Part shown: positions 25,500-34,295 of the stretch, in pieces
Layout of the letters: the number at the start of each line of letters is the position of its first letter
Position numbering within the stretch: position 1 is the first letter of the stretch
From: Nitrospira sp. CG24D
Lineage (GTDB): Bacteria; Nitrospirota; Nitrospiria; Nitrospirales; Nitrospiraceae
DNA length: 64,000 nt
Direction of reading: 5' to 3'
Assembly (NCBI GenBank): GCA_002869855.2
Contig: NEWQ02000023.1
Span: 2,921-66,920, forward strand
Notes under the pieces: model-generated
What the model was told of the DNA's origin: nothing
The model's database searches: none
Seen by the model: the letters and a program-made list of their open reading frames with translations, nothing else
Made by a program: the position numbers and the translations under genes

Positions 25500-27428
25500 C
25501 TACAGGCGCCGAAGGATACGGTCAAGGCTCCCACGCAATGCCGGAAGCGTTACCGGCTTGGTGAGGACGGCATCCATCCCGGCATCCAAGCAGACTCGTT
25601 CGTCGTCTGCGGAAGCGTGACCCGTCAACGCAATGACAGGAATGCGTCTTTCCTGCCCCGTCTCCCGTTGCCGGATCGCACGGGTAGCGTCATAGCCATC
25701 CATCTCCGGCATTTCACAGTCCATCAAGATCGCGTCGTAGGGAGTTCTCGCCGCCGCTTCCAGCGCTTCGCGACCATTTCTGGCGACCTCCACTTCGTAG
25801 CCAAGCTTCTGGAGAAACTTACACGCAACCACCTGGTTGATCTCGTTATCGTCGGCCACCAGAATGCGTTTCGGACTGCCGGATTTTGACTCCGGCTTAG
25901 ACACTTGAGTTACCGCGTGGCCGACAGCCCCTCGCTGAATCGTCGGCAGCAGGAGCGTCGTGTAGGAAAATGTGGTTCCTGATCCGGCCCGGCTATCGAC
26001 CGCGATCTCGCCCCCCATCAGTTCGACAAGCTGGCGGCAGATCATCAACCCCAGACCCGTTCCCCCAAATTTCCTTGCAGTCGACGTCTCTGCCTGCGAA
26101 TAAGCCTGAAACAATCTGGCCTGCTGTTCATCCGTCATGCCGATGCCGGTGTCCGCAATCTTCCACCCAAGCAGGATGCTATCCGGGAGATGAGGGGGCG
26201 ATTGCTGTAACGTGACAGAGACCGCCACGCTTCCCGCCTCTGTAAATTTGATCGCATTGCCGACGAGATTGAAGAGGATCTGGCGGAGGCGCACCGGGTC
26301 CCCCCGGAGACTTTCCGGCACATCCGGCGCGACATCCACCGTCAATTCCAGGGCCTTCTTCTTCGCGAGTTCAGAGACGAGGGTGATGACATCCTCGATA
26401 AGCGGGCGAAGATGTACGTCCGCTGTCTCCAGGGACATCTTGCCTGCTTCGATCTTTGAGAAATCCAGAATGTCATTCACCAAAGCCAGGAGTGCTTCGG
26501 CAGAGCGGTGCATGGTTTGGAGTAATTGCCGTTGCGCATCGGTCAATGACGTATCCTGTAACAACTGCGTACACCCCAACACCCCGTTCATCGGCGTCCG
26601 GAGTTCGTGACTCATGGTGGCCAAAAAAATCCCTTTGGCACGGGCAGACTCCTCAGCCACTTCTTTCGCTCGACGCAACGCCACGTCGGCCGTCACATCA
26701 AACCCGTAGGCTCGAATCTGCTTGAGGTCACCCAAGGGGAAAAACGACCAGGCGAGGATTCGGTTAACGATGGCATGCTCAATACGGCAGGTCGCAGAAC
26801 CGGTGCGCAGACAGTCCTTGAGGATCACATCAAGATTGGGAGGGAGCATCGCTTCGATTCCCCTCTCAAGCGCGCCGCATTCTGTCAGGAGCTCCACCAT
26901 CGCCGTATTGGCATAGAGCATCCCGCCGGCACCATCGAATTCGACAATCGGATTCGGTGAATCCTCGGCCAGTCGTGCCACTCGCTGCACATCTCGCTGC
27001 ACCTCCATCTCAGAGGTCAAATCCCGCGTGACGATGACACCGCCGACCCGTTCGGCCAGCTGCACTCTTGGCCAGAAGGTGGTCGAGAGCTCAAACCGGA
27101 CTCCATCCCCTCTGGTCCACTGATGGGATGACACCATCGTGACTTCCCCGGTTTTCATCATCTGTTGGAATGGGGAGGCGCCAGCTTCATTGGGCTCAGG
27201 AAACCGGCAATCCATCAGCTCCTGAAACGACTGGCCGAACACATCGCGGGTGCGTCCGACCAGCTGCTGAGCCATAGGATTCAACGACACAATGCGCCCG
27301 CTCCGGTCGGTGACAAAGACGGCGTCGCCCGAGGATTCCATCAAGAGAAAGGCATCTTCTCGAGTCGGCAACCAGGACATCTGTCCCGGCACGCGCGCAT
27401 TCGACTCTGATTGAGGCTGGGCGCTCAT
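25500..27428 (-). CDS. Hybrid sensor histidine kinase/response regulator (PAS, HisKA, HATPase, REC)
   Basis: [54 protein letters not shown]...ILMDCEMPEMDG. Confidence 0.96.
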   Translation of the reverse strand: MSAQPQSESNARVPGQMSWLPTREDAFLLMESSGDAVFVTDRSGRIVSLNPMAQQLVGRTRDVFGQSFQELMDCRFPEPNEAGASPFQQMMKTGEVTMVSSHQWTRGDGVRFELSTTFWPRVQLAERVGGVIVTRDLTSEMEVQRDVQRVARLAEDSPNPIVEFDGAGGMLYANTAMVELLTECGALERGIEAMLPPNLDVILKDCLRTGSATCRIEHAIVNRILAWSFFPLGDLKQIRAYGFDVTADVALRRAKEVAEESARAKGIFLATMSHELRTPMNGVLGCTQLLQDTSLTDAQRQLLQTMHRSAEALLALVNDILDFSKIEAGKMSLETADVHLRPLIEDVITLVSELAKKKALELTVDVAPDVPESLRGDPVRLRQILFNLVGNAIKFTEAGSVAVSVTLQQSPPHLPDSILLGWKIADTGIGMTDEQQARLFQAYSQAETSTARKFGGTGLGLMICRQLVELMGGEIAVDSRAGSGTTFSYTTLLLPTIQRGAVGHAVTQVSKPESKSGSPKRILVADDNEINQVVACKFLQKLGYEVEVARNGREALEAAARTPYDAILMDCEMPEMDGYDATRAIRQRETGQERRIPVIALTGHASADDERVCLDAGMDAVLTKPVTLPALRGSLDRILRRL

Positions 27429-28666
27429 GCGGCCACCTGCCGCAGAATCGATTCCACATCAATCCCTTCCCGCCGTGGATCCCGGATATCATGAATGCTT
27501 CGTCCGCCTTCAGGTTCTAAAGCAAAGTCTATCTCCTGAGGCGGGGCACAGGACACCCCTTTTGCATCCCGACAGAGATACACGAGAGGAAGGTGGGCTT
27601 TCCCGGGGGTAATGGATCCCACAACACCAACCTCCCCTGATTTCAGCGCCACAAGACTGTAGAGAGGAAACACGCCGATCGCCCTGATCAGATAGGACAC
27701 CTGGTCGAGCAAATACGGCTGATCGCGGTATCGTTGATACAATTGCGTCATCGCTTGATTGGACGACATGGGTGGCCCGCCCGTTTGGCCGGTCAGCAGC
27801 TCATCATACTGGTCCACAATCCCCACGAGCGCAGCGTACGCCTGATCTTTATTTGACTGGCCCACCGCACCGATTGGAATGCTCTGCGCAGCATGATGGT
27901 GCTTGACGATGGACAGGACTTCCACATCGCAGACCCCGCTTTTCTCCAATACCATCAGTCCCTGCGCAGGATGGCTATCATAGAGGGCTTGCTGAGCCGG
28001 CGACATGGACTTTGTACGCTTCAGAATGTTCTTGGGCAGACGGGCAAGCCCCACATCATGGAGAAGGGCGGCCACGCCCAGGTGTTGCAATACTTCTCGA
28101 GGATAGGACAATGCCTGCCCGATAATGACGGAGAGCGTGCACACGGTGAGTCCATGTTCATGCAAGGTCGGGTCTTGCTCCCGCAGGCCCATAACGGCGT
28201 AACAAGCCGCCTGGCGTTCAAAGATGAAACCGATCATCTCATCAACTAACTGGCTGGCTTCTGCGTAAGACACCAGCCCTGTCGCCCGCGTGCCGTCAAA
28301 GATGTGATTGAGCCGATTGATCCACTCCGTCCGCCGCTGCTTCGCCAACGCAAGATTATCCGCCAGCATCACAGCCGTACGTTCCTGAGGAACGGCCGTG
28401 GTGACTGATGAACTGAGCGCCCCAGGCTGATTCTCAAGAGCCGGTGTAGGATCGACCGGTTTTACCTCAGACACAGCAAGATCAAGTCCCCGTTCTGTAT
28501 CGATCGTCACCTGAGCGATGCCCGATGCCCGCAACGTGTCGATTTCCGACTGCGCGCTGATTTCAAATTTATGCCGGAGAAACGGCGTGTGAAGCCAGGA
28601 GCGGTCCACCCCGATCAGATACATCCCGACCTTCAGGTCGGACAGCGGAATTGTACGATGCGCCAT
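27425..28666 (-). CDS. HD-GYP domain protein, putative c-di-GMP phosphodiesterase (DUF3391 N-terminus)
   Basis: LKVGMYLIGVDRSWLHTPFLRHKFEI; VAALLHDVGLARLPKNIL; HPAQGLMVLEKSG; KHHHAAQSIPIGAVG. Confidence 0.88.
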   Translation of the reverse strand: MAHRTIPLSDLKVGMYLIGVDRSWLHTPFLRHKFEISAQSEIDTLRASGIAQVTIDTERGLDLAVSEVKPVDPTPALENQPGALSSSVTTAVPQERTAVMLADNLALAKQRRTEWINRLNHIFDGTRATGLVSYAEASQLVDEMIGFIFERQAACYAVMGLREQDPTLHEHGLTVCTLSVIIGQALSYPREVLQHLGVAALLHDVGLARLPKNILKRTKSMSPAQQALYDSHPAQGLMVLEKSGVCDVEVLSIVKHHHAAQSIPIGAVGQSNKDQAYAALVGIVDQYDELLTGQTGGPPMSSNQAMTQLYQRYRDQPYLLDQVSYLIRAIGVFPLYSLVALKSGEVGVVGSITPGKAHLPLVYLCRDAKGVSCAPPQEIDFALEPEGGRSIHDIRDPRREGIDVESILRQVAA

Positions 28667-28881
28667 ATCCTCACAGACCCTTTGATCACACTAGGGACAT
28701 TCAGCTCTAATGAATCGGTAGATTGATCCTCAAACTTGAGCATCTTCCCTTACGGGTTGAGTCCATTGGCCTCCGTCTTTGAATAGTCCTGTCCGTTAGG
28801 CATGATCAGGGATTTACGCCTTCCTGACAGACACGTATGATGGCCAACACACATCCCTAACCAAAAGAGTTTCGGCCCCTC

Positions 28882-30039
28882 ATGAACACGACGATGCATG
28901 GAAATACGCTTTCGGGTGATCGCTTTTCCGTCGAGTACCGTCTTACGGGAACTGAGTCGGAGGCGCGCAGCATGGCCGAGCGCCTGTGCGCCGATCAGAC
29001 CATAGAAGCTCCGCCGTCGCTGTTGCGTACCTGCCAGATTCCTGAAGGACTCCTGGGTCGCGTCGAGGATTTCGCACGAGAGGAAGAATCTCGGCATCAG
29101 GTCCGAATCAGTTTTCCCGTTGAACTGTTTGGCCAATCGTTCGCACAGATGGTGCACACCCTGTTCGGCACGGCCAGCCTCAGCTCCCAGATTCAAGTCG
29201 CTGACATCCATCTTCCCACGCAATTGCCGGAAGGCTGGCCCGGCCCTCGCCATGGCATAAGAGGCATCCGCAAAAAGACTGACGTGACCGGACGTCCGTT
29301 GGTCTGTGCAGTCTTAAAGCCGCTTGGACTCTCCCCTGAAGCACTGGCTGAATTGGCCCATCGCTTCGCGCTGGGCGGCGTCGACATCATTAAGGATGAT
29401 CAAGGTCTTGGAGATCATGCCTTCTGCCCCTTCGACGAACGCGTCCGACGCTGCGTCGCATCCATTCATGACGCCACCCGCTCTACTGGCCGCGCCTGCC
29501 TCTATTTTCCCCACGTGGTCGGATCGCTCGAAGACATACGAAATCAAGCTCAATTTGCGAAGCTAGCAGGAGCTGATGGAATCCTCCTCTCGCCGGGGCT
29601 TGTCGGATACCAGACGCTTCACGATCTGAGTCGTCATGCGACTGAGACATTGCCAATCATGTCTCACCCGGCCTTCCTTGGGACCTATTCCATCAATCCC
29701 GAGAACGGATTAGCTCCGAAAGTACTCTACGGTCGCTTCCCGCGACTGACCGGTGCTGACATCACCATTTATCCAACCTACGGACTCAACTTTCCAATCA
29801 GCCGTCTGAACTGTGCGCAGATCGCGTCTGCCTGCACTGAATCCTGGGGACCACTCCTACCCATCTTCCCCACCGCAGCCGGTCGCATGGGAGAAGACCG
29901 CATCAGAGAGATGTGCGAACTCTACGGGCATGACTGTGTCTTCATTCTGGGAAGCCAGATACGGGAATCACCTGAAGGCATCGCTGCATCCTGTGAGCAT
30001 TTCATGCAGAGCCTCTCTAAAATTTCCGCTGCTTATTGA
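28882..30039 (+). CDS. RuBisCO large subunit-like protein (form IV, RLP)
   Basis: 385 aa; AVLKPLGLSPEALAELAHRFALGGVDIIKDDQGLGDHAFCPFDERV; LPIMSHPAFLGTY; several catalytic positions substituted. Confidence 0.92.
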   Translation: MNTTMHGNTLSGDRFSVEYRLTGTESEARSMAERLCADQTIEAPPSLLRTCQIPEGLLGRVEDFAREEESRHQVRISFPVELFGQSFAQMVHTLFGTASLSSQIQVADIHLPTQLPEGWPGPRHGIRGIRKKTDVTGRPLVCAVLKPLGLSPEALAELAHRFALGGVDIIKDDQGLGDHAFCPFDERVRRCVASIHDATRSTGRACLYFPHVVGSLEDIRNQAQFAKLAGADGILLSPGLVGYQTLHDLSRHATETLPIMSHPAFLGTYSINPENGLAPKVLYGRFPRLTGADITIYPTYGLNFPISRLNCAQIASACTESWGPLLPIFPTAAGRMGEDRIREMCELYGHDCVFILGSQIRESPEGIAASCEHFMQSLSKISAAY

Positions 30040-30149
30040 GGCTGGTTGTTGCTGCTTCCTCGCCGGTCAGCTGCACTGCAGCCCCACAGAATCTGCTACA
30101 CTTAGGCCAGTTCGAATAGCGGTTGGGTTGGTCAATCCCGATCAATGCC

Positions 30150-30240
30150 GACCATGTGACAAAGGCAAACCACCTGAGAGGGTGGGACGCAAAGCCAAGG
30201 GACCTAACGAGGGACGTATGTTCCAGGGTCAGCCTAGCCG
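30150..30240 (+). promoter_or_regulatory. Candidate c-di-GMP-I (GEMM) riboswitch
   Basis: aaaGGCAAACCacctgagaggGTGGGACGCAAAGCCaagggaCCTAAc... followed by ttccagggtcAGCCTAGCCG matches the GEMM core (GGCAAACC...GGGACGCAAAGCC...CCUA); upstream of a flagellar-type gene. Confidence 0.88.
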
Positions 30241-30351
30241 CCACAACGCAGTCCTCTTCAAGCGCCACTGGCGTGCCCGCTGTCTCCCGGAACATTACTC
30301 CCTGCGCAGGCTCCATGGCAGTCATCCCGGAACGGGATGGGGAGGTGCTTT

Positions 30352-30705
30352 ATGATGTCCGCTATCGACACAGCCTTATCGGGCCTGACAAACTTCGCCA
30401 AGAAACTCGATGTCTCCGCCAATAACGTGGCCAATGTGAATACCGACGGATTCCATAAATCGAGGGTCGAGTCCGTCGAGGTGGGAACTGGCGGTGTGTT
30501 GCCGGTGATACAAAAGGATGATTCGGCCGGACCGAGTGTGCTGAAGGACCGTGGTTACGGTGCGGCCCAGGTCGAACTGTCCAACGTCGATCTCGGCGAA
30601 GAAGTCGTGAGCCAGATCGTGGCCCAGCGCGGGTTCGAAGCCAATCTCCGCACGCTCAAAACCGCCGATGATATGCTGGGCAGCATCATCGACACGAAGC
30701 GGTAA
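30352..30705 (+). CDS. Flagellar basal-body rod (FlgC-like) protein
   Basis: SANNVANVNTDGFHKSR N-terminal rod motif; VELSNVDLGEEVVSQIVAQRGFEANLRTLKTADDMLGSIIDTKR C-terminal motif. Confidence 0.85.
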   Translation: MMSAIDTALSGLTNFAKKLDVSANNVANVNTDGFHKSRVESVEVGTGGVLPVIQKDDSAGPSVLKDRGYGAAQVELSNVDLGEEVVSQIVAQRGFEANLRTLKTADDMLGSIIDTKR

Positions 30706-30783
30706 GCTCCAGAACCCGCTATCCGTGCCACATAAGGCACGGCGACATAGCATTCCCGCCTGACAGTATGCTATGTCGAAGTT

Positions 30784-32961
30784 ATGACCGCGCCCCGAGT
30801 CCTGTTACTGATTCCCCCGCTCACCCAACTCAATACTCCATACCCGTCCACCGCCTACCTCACCGGATTCTTGCAGTCTCGGGGAATCGCCTGTGAACAG
30901 GCCGATCTTGGGATTGAAATGGTGTTGCGCCTCTTCAGTCCTGGTGGACTGCGGGAAGTCTTTCGCCTTGTGCGACAACAGCAAGACGATCTTCCAGAAC
31001 AAGCCTTCTCCATGCTTGCCAACGAGGACGCCTATCTGGACACGATCGAAACAGTCGTGACTTTCCTCCAGGGAAAGAATCTAGAAGCCGCTAGGCAGCT
31101 CGTCGATCCCGGGTTTCTTCCGCAGGGCCCACGGTTCAACGGCAAGACGAGATTTTCGAAATCTGTTTCGATTGAAGATCGGGCGAAGCACTGGGGGACC
31201 CTCTACCTCGAAGACCTCGCCGACCTGGTCCAAGCCACCGTTAGCCCATCCTTCGCCCTCAGCCGTTACGCCGAATACCTGGCTCACTCTGCGTCGTCGT
31301 TTGATCGATTGGCCTTGGCCCTCGACGAGCCGCTCAGCCTGACGGATGAATTTCTACTGGATGCACTGTGGCCACATCTCGACCGTGTGGATCCGACCCT
31401 CGTGGGTCTGTCAGTTCCCTTTCCCGGCAATCTCTATGGCGCATTTCGGATTGCCCAGGCGATCAAGCATCGAAAACCGAAGCTCCCTATTGCGCTGGGC
31501 GGCGGCTATGCCAATACGGAATTGCGTCGTGTCAGCGACCCTCGCGTATTCGATTACGTGGACTTCATCACACTAGATGACGGTGAACGACCGATCCTTT
31601 CGCTCCTCGAATATCTCGCCGGCCAACGCCCGCGCACCGGGCTCTGCCGAACGTTGTATCGAAAGAGCGATCAAGTGCTCTTTGCCGACGACCGCTCATC
31701 GCCCAATTTCAGTATGAATGACATCGGATGTCCGACCTATCGAGGGCTGGCGCTGGATCAGTATCTGACGATCCTCGATAGCACCAACCCGATGCATCGC
31801 CTCTGGTCCGAAGGTCACTGGAACAAACTCACAGTCGCACACGGCTGTTATTGGAAACAGTGCACGTTCTGCGATGTCGGGCTTGACTACATCAGCCGTT
31901 ACGAAATGACGCCGACCGATCGGCTGATCCAACAAATCGAGCAATTGATTGCCGAAACCGGACAACGGGGATTCCACTTTGTGGATGAAGCCGCCCCGCC
32001 TGCCGCACTGAAGGCCCTGGCACTGGGATTACTGGAACGGAAGCTCGACATCACCTGGTGGGGGAACATCCGATTCGAAGAGGCCTTTTCACCGGATCTG
32101 TGCAGACTCTTAGCCGCATCCGGTTGTATCGCCGTGACGGCAGGACTGGAAGCGGCCTCGGATCGCCTGCTCGCAAAGATGAAAAAAGGGATCACCGTCG
32201 ATCAGACCGCATTCGTGGCGGCCGCCTTCAAAGAGGCCGGCATTATGATTCATGCGTATCTCATGTACGGATTCCCCTCGGAAACAATCCAAGAGGCTGT
32301 GGATGCCCTCGAACGCGTGCGGCAACTCTTCAAAGCGGACCTGATGCAATCAGCCTTCTGGCATCGCTTCACCACGACGGCCCACAGCCCGGTCGGCCTC
32401 AATCCAAATGCCAACGGACTGCGCATCCTCGGACCGAAGTTTGAAGGCTTTGCCGATAATGATTTGATTCACCGCGACCGCATCGGGAAGACCCCGGTCT
32501 GGCTTGGCGAAGGCTTACGTCGTTCCATGCTGAACTTTCTGGAAGGGCGAGGACTGACCCTGGATGTCCGTGAATGGTTTGATCATGAGGTACCGGAGCC
32601 GCACGTCCCCAAGAACTGGGTACGAACAGTTCTCCGCAAACGAATAGAGGTCGACCATCTGCCGCTTGAACGACGGCTGGTGTGGCTCGGCGCTCAGCCA
32701 ATCGCAGTAACACAAACTAGACAGGTCAAACTTACACTACACGGACGATTTGCCAATGGTGTCATCCACCTCCCCCAAGCACAGGGGCAGTGGGTCCACA
32801 CTGTCATCAAGCAAGCGACCCCGCGCAAGAGTAAAACAACAGCCTATCCCTGGGTTCGAGATATACAAGCCAGTTTTCCTGGGGAGGCAGAAGATTTCGT
32901 CGCGTTTTTAGAAAGTCCCGCCTGGAAGAAAACCCGCTCCGCCGGGCTGTTGTTGGTCTAA
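30784..32961 (+). CDS. Radical SAM protein with B12-binding-like N-terminal domain
   Basis: HGCYWKQCTFCDVG (CxxxCxxC cluster); VLLLIPPLTQLNTPYPSTAYLTGFLQSRG. Confidence 0.93.
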   Translation: MTAPRVLLLIPPLTQLNTPYPSTAYLTGFLQSRGIACEQADLGIEMVLRLFSPGGLREVFRLVRQQQDDLPEQAFSMLANEDAYLDTIETVVTFLQGKNLEAARQLVDPGFLPQGPRFNGKTRFSKSVSIEDRAKHWGTLYLEDLADLVQATVSPSFALSRYAEYLAHSASSFDRLALALDEPLSLTDEFLLDALWPHLDRVDPTLVGLSVPFPGNLYGAFRIAQAIKHRKPKLPIALGGGYANTELRRVSDPRVFDYVDFITLDDGERPILSLLEYLAGQRPRTGLCRTLYRKSDQVLFADDRSSPNFSMNDIGCPTYRGLALDQYLTILDSTNPMHRLWSEGHWNKLTVAHGCYWKQCTFCDVGLDYISRYEMTPTDRLIQQIEQLIAETGQRGFHFVDEAAPPAALKALALGLLERKLDITWWGNIRFEEAFSPDLCRLLAASGCIAVTAGLEAASDRLLAKMKKGITVDQTAFVAAAFKEAGIMIHAYLMYGFPSETIQEAVDALERVRQLFKADLMQSAFWHRFTTTAHSPVGLNPNANGLRILGPKFEGFADNDLIHRDRIGKTPVWLGEGLRRSMLNFLEGRGLTLDVREWFDHEVPEPHVPKNWVRTVLRKRIEVDHLPLERRLVWLGAQPIAVTQTRQVKLTLHGRFANGVIHLPQAQGQWVHTVIKQATPRKSKTTAYPWVRDIQASFPGEAEDFVAFLESPAWKKTRSAGLLLV

Positions 32962-32990
32962 CGCCCTACCAGACTTCATGCTTCCAAACT

Positions 32991-33023
32991 AAAAGGGCGG
33001 GAGATGCTCAGCACCTCCCGCCC
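32991..33023 (-). terminator. Rho-independent terminator for the peroxiredoxin gene
   Basis: aaaagggcgggagatgctcagcacctcccgccc; on the minus strand a GC hairpin is followed by TTTTAGTTT, just past the stop at 33047. Confidence 0.85.
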
Positions 33024-33046
33024 GCTGCATCGCTTGTGAACGTTCG

Positions 33047-33682
33047 TTACTTATTCGGCTGCGGCGTATAGCGCAGGTACGGCTTCACGGTCTTGAATCC
33101 CTTCGGGAAAAGCGTCTTGGCTTCCGCGTCATTGACAGCCGGCGTGATGATGCAATCTTCGCCGTCCTTCCAGTTCGCCGGTGTGGCGACTTTGAACTTT
33201 GAGGTTAGCTGAAGCGAATCAATCACTCGCAACAATTCATCGAAGTTCCGGCCACATGAAGCCGGATAGGTCAATGTAAGCTTGACCTTTTTGTCGGGCC
33301 CGACAATGAATACAGAGCGGACAGTCATGTTGTCGATCGCATTCGGATGGATCATGTCATAGAGAGTCGCGACCTTCTTATCCGGATCGGCAATGATCGG
33401 ATAGTTCATCGTGGTCTTCTGGGTCTCGTTGATGTCGTTGATCCAGCCCTTATGGGAATCCAATGGATCGACACTGACCGCAATGACTTTCACTCCCCGC
33501 TTTTTGAACTCAGGAGTGATCTTGGCCACGGTCCCTAATTCGGTCGTACAGACCGGGGTATAGTCTTTCGGATGCGAGAACAGAATCCCCCATCCGCCGC
33601 CAAGCCATTCATGAAAGTTAATCGGGCCTTCGGTCGTCTCGGCCGTAAAATTGGGGGCTTCATCTCCTAAACGGATCGCCAT
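33047..33682 (-). CDS. Peroxiredoxin, 1-Cys Prx6-like
   Basis: LFSHPKDYTPVCTTELGTVAKI; DKKVATLYDMIHPNAIDNMTVRSVFIVGPDKKVKL. Confidence 0.96.
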   Translation of the reverse strand: MAIRLGDEAPNFTAETTEGPINFHEWLGGGWGILFSHPKDYTPVCTTELGTVAKITPEFKKRGVKVIAVSVDPLDSHKGWINDINETQKTTMNYPIIADPDKKVATLYDMIHPNAIDNMTVRSVFIVGPDKKVKLTLTYPASCGRNFDELLRVIDSLQLTSKFKVATPANWKDGEDCIITPAVNDAEAKTLFPKGFKTVKPYLRYTPQPNK

Positions 33683-33877
33683 ATGAGACTCCTTTCATCA
33701 ATTCGATAGAGAATAACGAGTTCGTTTATTGAACGTCATACCTGACCCACTACATTACTGAGTTCAGACCAGAGAGTTCAACCCCTCCCCTGCCAGGCAG
33801 ACGAACATGCCTGCCACACTTAAGCATTCACCTCCTGCCTCCGATACAGTCCAGAGCCCACCGGCATAGGAGGATAT

Positions 33878-34240
33878 ATGGAGCAGGCAAAGTCCAGTCC
33901 GATCGCACTGCGGATCTCAAACGATCCGATGTACAAATTGCTCCGCGAAGGCTGCATTAAGGAGTTCAACGTCAAGAAGGCCGCAGGCGACAAGTGCGAC
34001 TTGAAGAGCTGCGATCTGCGAGGACTGGATCTCCGCGGCCTGGATGCCGCAGGGCTGGATTTCAGCGATTGCTACTTCCGGCAATCCGATCTTCGCGGCA
34101 TCGATTTTAGTCAATCCACGCTGAGAGGCGCCTCCATCAACGCCTGCAAGATCTCCGGCGTCCTCTTTCCACAAGAGCTTTCCGCATCCGAAATCGAGCT
34201 TTCCCTCCTGCAGGGCATTCGCATGCGCTACACGAAGTAG
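33878..34240 (+). CDS. Pentapeptide-repeat-like protein
   Basis: CDLRGLDLRGLDAAGLDFSDCYFRQSDLRGIDFSQSTLRGASI. Confidence 0.85.
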   Translation: MEQAKSSPIALRISNDPMYKLLREGCIKEFNVKKAAGDKCDLKSCDLRGLDLRGLDAAGLDFSDCYFRQSDLRGIDFSQSTLRGASINACKISGVLFPQELSASEIELSLLQGIRMRYTK

Positions 34241-34295
34241 GACTGCGCCTCAATGCCGCTGCACCAGCGGCTAACATGAAGCAGCCCCGCTGACT

